64,000 nucleotides of DNA from Diprion similis (taxonomy: Eukaryota; Arthropoda; Insecta; Hymenoptera; Diprionidae). Where the stretch lies: the NCBI RefSeq assembly GCF_021155765.1, contig NC_060106.1:18998031-19062030 (forward strand). The letters are read 5' to 3'. Shown one piece after another: positions 23,071-33,704 of this stretch (its first letter is position 1; each line of letters opens with the position of its first letter). The notes under the pieces were generated by a model. The model searched no databases and was not told the origin of the DNA. It worked only from the letters and a program-made list of their open reading frames with translations. The position numbers and the translations under genes were made by a program.

Positions 23071-25836
23071 TGATTCAACCAAACAAGACGCGCGTGAAAA
23101 ATGTATGGAATATCGAAAGTAAGCGAAGACTTGAAAAGATTGTGTAAAAACAATCGTTGTACTTGCTTTTGTCTTGTGCATAAAGAAAACGACGAGCAAA
23201 TATCTCTAATTTCAAGGCTCGAAGAAAGCTGATTCGGACTTTTATTCCGTACTAAGAGTCGCCCTGTGTTTTGGTCGCGTTGCTGGAACAACTCCACTGA
23301 CGTTGAAAGGATTCGTAGGAAAAAGAAGGTACTCAACGAGTTACGTCTTGGTCGTCTATGGAATGGTCATCGTCTGTCTGATGACATGGGCTGTGTATCT
23401 ACAGACGATGGAAACTAGTGTGCTCTACAAAAGGTACGCGTGGAATTATTTTTTATAATTTATAATGCAAATCTATCCCATTTACGAAGTCGAAATGACG
23501 TCCTGTTTTCAATTATTTACCAGGATATTCTGTTTCTAGCATGAATAAATCTAGGGTTTCACTCATAAGTACGCAATCTGTGTTCATATGCGAGGTGTCA
23601 GCGATGGTTGTAATATTTGTCAACCTTATGCTTAGCAAGGAGAAGGTATTTTTAATTAATACTTTCCATTATTATCCTTTGTGCAATATTGACTCGCTGA
23701 ATGACGTTTTCAGGTCGCCATCATTCTCGAGAATATTAATCAACAGGATGCGGTGTTGCGCCAACTCGGAATTCTACTGGATTACGCAGTAGAATCCAAA
23801 AATCTGGGCATTCGGATGGTCGTTTATCTAATAATCATTTTGATCATTCCGATTTTCGGGTACCTCCATCAGTTGAACTTTTCTTTCAAGTACGTTTGTA
23901 CTTTAATCATAAACGGGATGCAAGTATCTGCGTTTCTGTTCTTGGATTTTCAATCGATTTTATTTCCGACTGAACCATAATGTTAACTTTTTTGATCTGA
24001 AAAGCAGATCGAAAGTGGCGTGTTCTACCCCCTCAACTTTTCTCCCTCATCTGCGGAAAAGATGAGATCACCTTCGTCTTTTTTTCAAATCAATAATGTT
24101 GCCAGAGATGAGTCGGAAATAAAGTACTATATGTAAATCAGGAATAAATGTCGATTATTCCCTTGTGACGTAATGTACTATTGTGACACCGTTTTACAGA
24201 TATTTCAGTGGCTGGTTGACATTCACTTGCTCGATTATTTGGAGACAGGCAAGTTTGTACATGTTTACAACCGTGATTCTTCTCGTAAGGGAACGATTCA
24301 AGTTCATTAACGAACATTTGTTGAAAATGGTCGAGAAAGCAAAGCATTCTCTCCAGTATGAGGTAATAGATCCACGAATTTGTTTAAATTTACAATCAGT
24401 TATTGTCGAAATATTTAATACTTGGCTCATCAACAATTCTAATCAATTTCAAACGAATGGACTATAATATATGAAAAAAAAAAAAAAAAAATGTCACAAA
24501 CCTGAAATTCATCTATCGAAGTAGTCCTCAACGGAAAGTCAACGTATCACTGACACGAAAAATCTCTTACGAACAAAATGATTTTGCTGTATAAAAGATT
24601 CACATTTGGGAAACGAATATTAGCGTGAATTCGAATCTTTTCGATTGCCACCACTTCACTCTGACAGGTTTTCAACACAATTTTTAGGTATCGTACAGTC
24701 GCTGCAGAATTTCGTCTAAAATCCGTTCGATTGCTGAGACGCATGGGATGTTGTGCAGAAAGGCAATGGAAACCAATGGAATATTTCAAATCCCCATTGT
24801 AAGTCTTCTACGTACGTTACTATCGCGATGTAAGAGATCTAGTTTCCCAGGAATTTAATGGCTATACAATTTCCAACAGGTTGTAGTGATTGTCTGTAAC
24901 AGTATACTCCTGACGGTATTCTTATACTGTTTTTTGCATACGGTTAGAGACCCGAGTGACGAACATAGCAGTGGATTTCTTAGTTTTGCATTATTCAATT
25001 GCATTCAAGTAATCGTTCTGGTAATTCTTTGCAGTACGACAAAAAACGAGGTGAGATACGATTAATCGTTGCACAACTTCTCACGTGTATTTCGGTGACT
25101 ATATATCAAACGTCAAACAGACTCACCAAAATTTTCGACTTACCGGTTTCAGGCTGAAAGAACAGGAAAAGTGATTCACAGATTCACGTGCAGCGAACTC
25201 GACACAGGATTGAAAGATGCGGTAAGCAAGAGAGTTTAAACTTTTTTCATGTTAATCAAGTATTGACAGTATGAAAATCAGTAGAATCATCTACGAGGCA
25301 TTCCATTATTACCGGAGCACTGTTATACATTCTCGATTAATCTGCTCGTAATGTCTTAGTATTCTACGTGTTAGTATTATAGTTGCAAGCTTGTAACCCT
25401 TCTTGAACTATTATAAGTCGTAATCTATACGTAAGCAGTTTCCAAGAGATGTCTGACGTCGAGTAAAGGCGAATGTTATAACGATAGAAATTATGCTTTC
25501 ACTTCCAGATTCAATTGTTCTCGTTGCAGCTGCATCACGAGAAGATTCAGTTTTCTGGGCTAGGATTATTCCCATTGGATCCAAGTCTGATTCAGTTAGT
25601 GAGTAACGGAGATTGTCGAGTATTCAAAGCTATCGGATGTCTCAATTTGCGTTGACTTCGTGAATTGAGTTCAATCTAAGGAAGAAAAAGCATAGAATCG
25701 AACAACTAATTCTGATCGATTACATCGATTATAGATCGCTGCATCTGTTACCGGGTATCTTGTCATTCTGGTACAATTTGATTCAGCAGCGGGGAATGCG
25801 ACAACATGTAACGGAGAAAACAGCTCATTCGCATAA
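23071..25836 (+). CDS. Gustatory receptor, Gr-3 (atypical first junction)
   Basis: Exons: 23071..23118, then 23225..23433 (or 23217..23433), 23540..23645, 23714..23889, 24200..24362, 24688..24798, 24880..25050, 25153..25221, 25509..25598, 25735..25836. In exon 1 the array's conserved Val-Lys-Asn/Asp-x-Trp codons are one base short (GTGAAAATGTATGG). Joining to the homologous acceptor at 23217 therefore shifts the frame. An AG eight bases further on (exon from 23225, KADSDFYS) restores it and gives an intact 414-residue protein. The rest has matching phases and no stops. The C-terminus has FSGLGLFPLDPSLIQL and GYLVILVQF, a variant of TYhhhhhQF with Gly for Thr. A poly(A) signal lies at 25941-25946. 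It is a receptor-family membrane protein by paralogy; whether it is functional depends on the first splice. Confidence 0.82.
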
Positions 25837-26921
25837 AGTGGTCGCAGGCAATTGAAAAAAAAAAAAACTGAAAACTTATATAGTGCAAAAGTATGGAACG
25901 GTAATTAGGAGGTTAAGATACCTCTGGTTAATGATGTGTAAATAAAAGATATTCAGTGTGCTAATCATTACGGACAGTATTTTGTCAGATGTAATAATTT
26001 TTTTGATTAAATTAGAACTCAGAGTGAAATTTGTATCCAGATTCCAGATTTAGTTGTATGATTTAAAATGTGGGATTATTCTGAGAAGCTTGCACTGGCT
26101 TGCATCGACTTCAAATACACTCAAAATAGAGGCACATTGTGATATGCACTTTGCCTTAATTCTGCTTACGAAAATTCCAGTGCACGCGACGGAAATTGTT
26201 TCGTTAAGCTTCACTCTTCCATTTTGTGTGTTACATTCAATGGTAATATTAAAGTTCTCAAACTACATTTTTTGATAGACAAAATGCATCGACTCGAAAC
26301 TATTGTGAGTCATTTTTCTGCTTATATAACGTCGATACAGCGTATGAACCAACAAATCTTGAGATTTCTTAAAATCGGTTGCAATTTTAACAAAAATAAA
26401 GAGGTTTCAACTTTATATGGGATTCTTGGGTTCCAAAAAGTATATTTTTTTGACATAATCGATTCTTAAGAGTTACAGAATTTACAATTAAATTTGGATT
26501 TCAGGAAGTCGTATAGGATCGATTGCTGACAGTTGGCAAACGAGTGGAGTGTATGAAGTAAACGTACATTGTACAACCAACGAGACTCTAAATTCTATCC
26601 AGATTTCTATCCGCTTTACCCAGTTCACGAGCAACACACGAATGTGTTTCAAATGAATAAATTATGCGCTACATTTAAGTCAGTGCCCGAACTCGTCACG
26701 ATTTCATTTAGGGAGCAGAGTAAAATGTTTTGTTTCGTGATAATAATTATCATATTTTAGAACGATATAAACCCTTAAACTAACTTCTCCGGTTGATATG
26801 CAGATAAAACTTGTATATTATACAGAAATAAAAAACTGTAATTTCTTCCCAAAATTATTTCCTTATTTATAATTCGATTCTTTTGATCAATATCTGTAGC
26901 ACGTGAATAGTGAAAAATAGC
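25837..26921. other. Spacer after Gr-3
   Basis: Contains the Gr-3 poly(A) signal (AATAAA, 25941-25946) and otherwise no supportable feature. Frames at 26054-26469 and 26569-26760 are short, AT-biased and without domain signs. Confidence 0.45.
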
Positions 26922-27295
26922 TATTTATGTGGCATGCCCGCAAGCCGCCTGTTTTTTTGGCTAGGATAAAGATTTCAGGACGAGCTGAAGGCGAGCCGGA
27001 AGCGAGTACTGAAATTATCCGAGCCAAAAAACGGTTTACGGGCATGCTACGTACAATATTTTTTACGGTATGGGCATTGAAAAGCAAAACGAAAAGTGAG
27101 GTTATGTCGCGATCTGTTCGACGAAGCTATTTTATTCGACAGTTTGGAATGCGCACTTCGAACTGCGCATCAAAACTGCGGAATAAAGACTTTATTCCGC
27201 AACTTTATTCGCTGCCGTATAAAGCGTCACTTTACGGAACGAAAACTGCCACAAAAAGTGAACTTTTCAATGCCCATGCCGTAAAAATAGTATTT
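26922..27295. mobile_element. Composite palindromic element, family A, copy 1
   Basis: The left edge carries the palindrome AAATAGCTATTT (about 26917-26929), followed by GTGGCATGCCCG. Two palindromic units follow. Unit 1 (26930-27052) runs from GTGGCATGCCCG to its inverse CGGGCATGCTAC. Unit 2 (about 27058-27294) runs from TTTTACGGTATGGGCATTG to its inverse CAATGCCCATGCCGTAAAA. Inside unit 2 is a perfect 12-bp palindrome around a single A, TGCGGAATAAAG/CTTTATTCCGCA. Copies lie at 32089-32462 and, inverted, at 55862-56242. A long plus-strand frame crosses copies 1 and 2, but its sequence follows the palindromes and resembles no protein I know. Confidence 0.8.
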
Positions 27296-27454
27296 CAATC
27301 ACGCGGTGAAGCAGCGATACATCCATTAACCGATACACACATTAATCGAATGTGGTGACTGAAGTTCTCGACGTCATCATATATTGTATTATTAAAGTTT
27401 ATTAATAATGACTTGTGGTAAAAAATGGAAATGGAATAATACAATATATAAGGA

Positions 27455-27700
27455 CAAGCCTGCAGGGTGAACCACGCTGTGATGCCAAGCTGCCCTGGCG
27501 GATCAGGACGCGTCCTGGAGAACGAGGATCTGGCCACTCGCGTACTTCCGGGCACCCAACTATGCCGACGGTTGTTGTCTTCTGCCTAACAACCGGTTGC
27601 ACGAGGTGTGCCAGCAGCGAGACGGAACAGGATTTTTTTTAGTGCCCCCACCTCACCCCCACACCCAGGACCATACGGCACATTACCTTACCTAGCATGA
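27455..27700. other. GC-rich island, possible transposon remnant
   Basis: A segment of about 240 bp is markedly richer in G and C than its surroundings ('CCTGCAGGGTGAACCACG' to 'CACCTCACCCCCACAC'). Both strands have short open frames, none of recognisable family. It could be the end of a transposable element; I cannot assign it. Confidence 0.35.
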
Positions 27701-28347
27701 GAGACTATTTCGCGATGAGGATTTCCGAAAACTAACACGTGACTGAGCGGACCATCTACCGCGACAAGGGATCACGTGACGAGGACCAGATTTAGCAGGA
27801 TCGTCAGGACCGCCGATTACATCGACCCATTATGTCACCGTCAGCTTAACGAGTAGGTAAGTACCTCAGTCTGGACTAAATATTCTCTTTCGAGCTTGCT
27901 TGGTAATTTTCATATTCAGTATTATTTCAGTATCTCTTCTGTCGCAGTTTTTTCTCCTGCCTTCTTTGGGCTGCCTCAAAGCAAAACTTTTTTTTTGTCG
28001 ACCGGAAACTTCACGAAACCATAGTCGATGACGTAATGTTGAACCTCCCGAAAGGAAAATGCCATGCGATTTTTGTTTTTGGCACCCTAATCTTCTCTTC
28101 TTTTCTTCTTTTCGAAAGGTAAGGTTTTTACCACTGAAATATAAGTACACTGAAAGGCGTATCGTCCTATTGGTCAAGGTCACACAGCCTTACGATTAGA
28201 TGTCGATGGTCCGTGATAGAATTTACTTAATTTTAGAGAAGCTGATTAGTAAAGACCTAACTTTGGCACGACGATTACAATGCAAGTAACTCTACGGATC
28301 ACTATTATAAAACATCCAACTCCCGTGTACAAGTATTAGACTATATA
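27701..28347. other. Spacer, nothing recognised
   Basis: No gene is supported. A 105-codon minus-strand frame at 27866-28183 lacks any domain sign. Confidence 0.4.
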
Positions 28348-29253
28348 TGAGGGATTCTCCACAAAACCGGCCACTTTTTTTTCGACCATCTCAGATCTTT
28401 TCCATAATTGGGTATATGAAAGTACTACTGAAAGGCACTCTGCGTGATTTTTTTCAGATTTTTAAATTCATCATTTTGGAAAATGCCGTTTTTTTTTCAA
28501 ATTAATATATCTCGGAAACTTGAAGTAACTGAAAAAAAATGTCTCAACATAAAAGTTGTATTTTTGTGTAAGCTTTCGAGCAGACGACTTGAAATAATTT
28601 TCACGTTCTGGTAATGCTGATTGTTTACGAAAAAAATTGGAAATTATTTTTTTATTCAAAAAAGGCCACTTTTTTTTTGCTGAAAAAATTACAGGGTCTT
28701 TCAGTATGTCTGAAGATATCAGGAAAAAATCGCCAGAGTGGCACCGCCAGAGGTTCCGGTATAAAAAAATTAAGTTGTGTGGTTTTCGGATCGAGGTTCT
28801 AGGGTAAAAAAATGAAACCACACAAATTAATTTTTTTATACCGGAACCTCTGGCGGTGCCACTCTGGCGATTTTTTCGTGATATCGTCAGACATACTGAA
28901 AGACCCTGTAATTTTTTCAGCAAAAAAAAAGTGGCCTTTTTTGAATAAAAAAATAATTTCCACTTTTTGTGGTAAAAAATCAGCGTTACCGGAACGTGAA
29001 AATTATTTCAAGCCGTCTGCTCGAAAGCTTACACAAAAATACAACTTTTATGCGAAGACATTTTTTTTCAGTTACTTCAAGTTTCCGAGATATATTAATT
29101 TGAAAAAAAAAATGGCATTTTCCAAAATAATGAATTTAAAAATCTGAAAAAAATCACGCAGAGTGCCTTTCAGTAGTACTTTCATATACCCAATTATGGG
29201 GAAGATCTGAGATGGTCGAAAAAAAAGTGGCCGGTTTCGTGGAGAATCCCTCA
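28348..29253. mobile_element. 906-bp foldback (giant inverted-repeat) element
   Basis: Left and right halves are near-perfect reverse complements for about 430 bp each, around a spacer of a few tens of bases near 28790-28812. The ends are TGAGGGATTCTCCAC and GTGGAGAATCCCTCA. TATA directly flanks both sides (28344-28347 and 29254-29257), consistent with a 4-bp target duplication. The two arms encode mirror-image frames ('KKLQGLSVCL...'), which follow from the inverted repeat and are not evidence of a gene. It is a non-autonomous element of unknown superfamily. Confidence 0.88.
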
Positions 29254-29489
29254 TATACTGATACTATACTGACAATTTCGTTTTATCGTCGGGGTCCTCA
29301 GAGTTACTTAGATTTTATAATCGTTAAGCCAAAGTTACGTCTTTTATAATAATCAGCGTATCGAAAGTTAAGTGAATTTAATTAGGAGTCATCGATGTAT
29401 CCTTCGGTTGACCTTCTCTAATCATACAGCGCATGTGATGTACAGGCTATTCCTTGACGGGGGATTCCTACTCGATTTCGGAGTACAGC

Positions 29490-29529
29490 AAAGACCACTT
29501 TTCAGTCCTAGTAGTTAAAAGTGGTCTTT
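29490..29529. repeat. Perfect 13-bp stem hairpin
   Basis: AAAGACCACTTTT and AAAAGTGGTCTTT are separated by 14 bases. There is no adjacent gene; function unknown. Confidence 0.7.
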
Positions 29530-29963
29530 TCCGTTCCGCGTGAAAAATCCTGACATTACGCGACCCAAATCTCAATTTCGTGTTTCGTAAAAGAACGAGC
29601 AACATATTCTTGTATCTTCGGTTCACCTACGACTCGTATTGCAAGTAATAAAGTAAACAATAAACGTAGTACAAAAGATCGTCAGTCATCTGTTGATGTT
29701 GTCGAAAGCACACATTTAAACAAATTAATGCATTTTTTCCACAACCGAGATCAACCATCGTTCCAGCTCAATATAGTATAATAAATAAACTGCTGGAACT
29801 ACAATAAAAAAGTTCTTAGATTGCAGCACTTGTTCCGATTGTCGTGAACTTTTGTTGGATGAAGATCCGGTACGATCGCGAATACGCAATAGACGTGAAC
29901 AAATATAGTGTATTTACAACGAAAATTTTAGTAGCTGCTGTTTCATGGCTAGACGTTCTCCAT

Positions 29964-30000
29964 CTCTCTCTCGCTGTCTCTCTCTCTCGCTCGCTCGCTC
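29964..30000. repeat. CT-rich microsatellite
   Basis: Imperfect (CT)n with interspersed CG ('CTCTCTCGCTCGCTCGCT'). It creates Arg/Glu- and Ser/Leu-rich false frames. Confidence 0.85.
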
Positions 30001-32026
30001 TTTCGCTTTCATCAACTTTAACCTGAGTGTACTTGAGGTGGGACGAGTATAAGCTTCGTAGTGCAGCCAAGAGTAACCAAGGAGATGTGTGAGGAAGAGA
30101 GAGAAACGCTAGTTGAATTTTTGGATTATACAAGGAATTCTATTAAACATGTCAGTATGATTAAAATATGCTATCAAATAAAACTGCTGCTTTTATAACC
30201 CTGGCTAAAATCATCTTATCCTTCCAATCAATCCATTAACATTCCGCAGAAGGTGACGTAAGATATGGTAAAAATTATTTTCTGTATCTTTGACATTTCA
30301 CTGTTAATATTATCGTAAGAGACGAACAAACGAAATGAAAATATGATAAGAATTGTTATAAACAATTTTTGGGTACAAAAAAATTCACAAATCTATTTCG
30401 AAATTGATTTATTTTCGTAAAATTTGTATTTTATGAAGCTATGAAATAATATTCCACCTGTAGTACGATTGCAACAATGTTATGGGAAAAGTAAAACTTG
30501 AAATAAGTGTGACATGAGTATCTATAAATTTGACAACAAGGAAATCTTGTCGGTAACTTTTTCCTTCACACTAATTTGAATACTCATTTTTCCTTTACGC
30601 GTTCTTTTGTATTGCAGGAGCAATACTTTATTGTACGTGTATGTCATTTCATCCGCCGAAAGTTAATGTGAAAGATCATCAGAAATTATCCCGGAGCTGC
30701 TGAGATAGCATACGAAAGTGATATGGATATCGATTTCTTACCAGACTTTAAAGATAAAAGACACTCTAATATTAATCGAGTCCAAAAGAATAATCGAACA
30801 CAACTCGATTGAATCGGTAAAAATTGATTGATTAATCGGTTGTTTTGTATTTTTTTTTAAACGAGGGATTTGAAATAAAAATTTTGCAAATTTCAACACG
30901 AAGTCTTAATAGCGGAAAAGTTTCTTGATGAATTATAGTTTCATTGAAAATGTTTTTCAATTTCATGTATAAAAATTTATTCATTTTTCACTTGTTATAT
31001 CAAATAGATACTTAGAATTTGTAAGTAAGGCGATGATAATGATTGATAGGAACAAAAATCGATCGTGCCGAAAAATAATCGAGTCGGCCGAGTAATCGTA
31101 CTTGAAAAATAATCTATTATACTCGATTGATCGGGAGAAAATAATTGATTAAATCGAGAATCGATTGTTATTTTCTTTTCGGCTAGCCTTCTTGTTTTAC
31201 CGCAATTTCCAACATATTTTGAACCTCAGGAGTAGTTGATTTATTTGATGATTTAAGTAGGAATTGTTACCTTGATTTAGTTTATATTATCTCAATCTCT
31301 CGATCCTTAGTCTCGCAATTCACGCAGCGCAAATCTTTTGCGAATATTTCTCGATATCGATACATTTTCCATATCAATATTTGAAACTAGAATACCGCGT
31401 CATAAGGTGAATTAAGCGGGGATTCGATTGTCAATCGAGTTCCCGCATTTTTACTGCTCAGTTCGTCAACCGCAAAGCCGTTATAAAATAACAAATACAA
31501 TTCAAGTTGCACTTCATTATCTTGTCGCACTGGCTATCAATTTTGGTTGATTTTCCTTCTTTCCTTCAATTCTCGCATGTCGTGTCAACATTTCTCCATT
31601 GTAAATAATTTCGTCAATTTTCATCGCATTCTAGTTATTAATTTCTGATTACTGTAAGCTTGCCGATTGTTAATTGAATTACTGAATGATGATAGTATTA
31701 CCTCTTGTTTACCGCACTAATATCCATCGCTGGATTGCCGAAATTTTCTTTCTTCTAGTGCATCCAATTTTCCAGTGTTTCCTTTACAACAACCTTTAGA
31801 TTTCTTTCGCCGGAACTAACCCGCGCCCGTAGAATAACGAGACAATTACCTTCGGCATGAAAAATTAATCGTTATAATAAATAGCACGGCGCAATTCGAC
31901 ATTTTGAAGAAACTACGGTCTTCCCGTTCCGGAACATTCATCCAAGAATTACAAAAGTAGAGGATTGAACAGTTCAAGTTAGGTACGTTGCAGAAAATAC
32001 ACCCGCGGAGAATCATCTAACGAAGC

Positions 32027-33651
32027 ATGGAACACGTGCAATATAATCTCTGGAGTATCAAGGGTGAGTACAACCCTAAATGGTAGTCAAAATAGCTATT
32101 TATGTGGCATGCTCGTAAGCTGCCTGTTTTTTTGGCTAGGATAAAGATTTCAGGACGAGCTGAAGGCGAGCCGGAAGCGAGTACTGAAATTATCCGAGCC
32201 AAAACACGGTTTACGGGCATGCTACGTACAATATTTTTTACGGTATGGGCATTGAAAAGCAAAACGAAAAGTGAGGTTATGTCGCGATCTGTCCGACGAA
32301 GCTATTTTATTCGGCAGTTTGGGATGCGCACTTCGAACCGCGCATCAAAACTGCGGAATAAAGACTTTATTTCGCAACTTTGTTCGCTGCCGTATAAAGC
32401 GTCACTTTACGGAACGAAAACTGCCACAAAAAGTGAACTTTTCAATGCCCATGCCGTAAAATGAAAATTACTCGTCACATCTGATTTCATTCCGAGCACA
32501 TAGAAAGCGAAGGGTGGAAGCCTCGTGACAAACTGTTTGTTATCATTCGCATCAATTGTTAGTTCAAAATATACTGCCTATTGAGTAAAATTCGGATTAA
32601 CAAATGCTGTTATCAAATGTCCGATCAGTATTCTGTCTCCTTGGGTATACTTGATAGTTTTTTTAATTTCAAGATTTGAACGGAGGTCCATCAAGGAAGA
32701 AATCTGATTCAGACTTTTATACCGTACTGAAAGCCGCTACGTACCTTGGCCACATTACTGGGACATTTTTCATGTCATTAAAAGGACGGATTGGAACAAG
32801 GAAGTACGCGACGAGTTACGTGGCAATGATCTATGGAGTACTTATTTTCTGCCTGTTAATAGGAGGATCGATCTACTTTTCACTACGGAACGTCTATAGC
32901 CCGCGTAAACAGTAGGTTTCATTATTTTTCACTTTCCACAATACTTAATTCAGGCAATTACATTGACCAAATTATACGTTGATCCTTGTTAGTATTGATT
33001 ATGTAATTTTTTTCTCAGCACGGGATATCGCTGGATTTTACGGACGACTGAGGATATCGTAGAGATAGTAAAAACTGCAGCGATAGTTGCGATATTCGCG
33101 TCTCTTGTACTTGGTAGAGAAAAGGTATTCCCAGTAGCGACTGTAATGTACGCACGATAATTCGTTCTTCTTCATCGATGTACTCAGTGAACGATGTTTT
33201 TAGTTGGCAAATGTCCTCAACGACATCAAAAATCAGGATAAAATATTGGGGCAATTTGGAATTCGACTAGACTACGCATCGGAATCCAAGCGGAGCTACA
33301 TTCGGATGGGAATATTTTTATTACTCGTTTTTATAAGTGTAATCGTTCGTGATTATTCTGAGCCAGCGATTGTCTTCAAGTGAGTATATTCGAATATTCG
33401 AATGCAACGAGAATACTTAAATGAGAAAATGGCTGTCTGCTGATACAAGTAGAGCAATCCAGTTTATGACATTTTTTTTTGTTTGCAGTCTCCTAAAGAC
33501 CCGGTGGATAACTGTGTTCGCTACTGTTTGGATAGTGTCTTGCACATATATATTCGTAGACGCAATTTATCTACTAAAGGAAAGATTCAGGCTCCTGAAC
33601 GAACATCTCGTAAAAATCACCCAGAAGGCAAAGGAATCTCGGCTTGAGGTA

Positions 33652-33704
<53 letters not shown>

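Larger units (their letters stand above)
29254..32026. other. Spacer between foldback element and Gr-4
   Basis: No gene is supported. It contains a 13-bp perfect hairpin at 29490-29529, a CT-rich microsatellite at about 29964-30000, and a segment at about 30770-31170 dense in AATCGA/TCGATT words on both strands. The 105-codon minus-strand frame at 29816-30133 is driven by the CT repeat. Confidence 0.45.

Noticed and set aside
28471-29147. Frames of 62-150 codons on both strands sharing 'KKLQGLSVCL'
   Set aside because: They are mirror images produced by the 906-bp inverted repeat.
29816-30133. 105-codon minus-strand frame with an Arg/Glu-rich middle
   Set aside because: The Arg/Glu repeat is a translation of the CT microsatellite; no domain or splice support.
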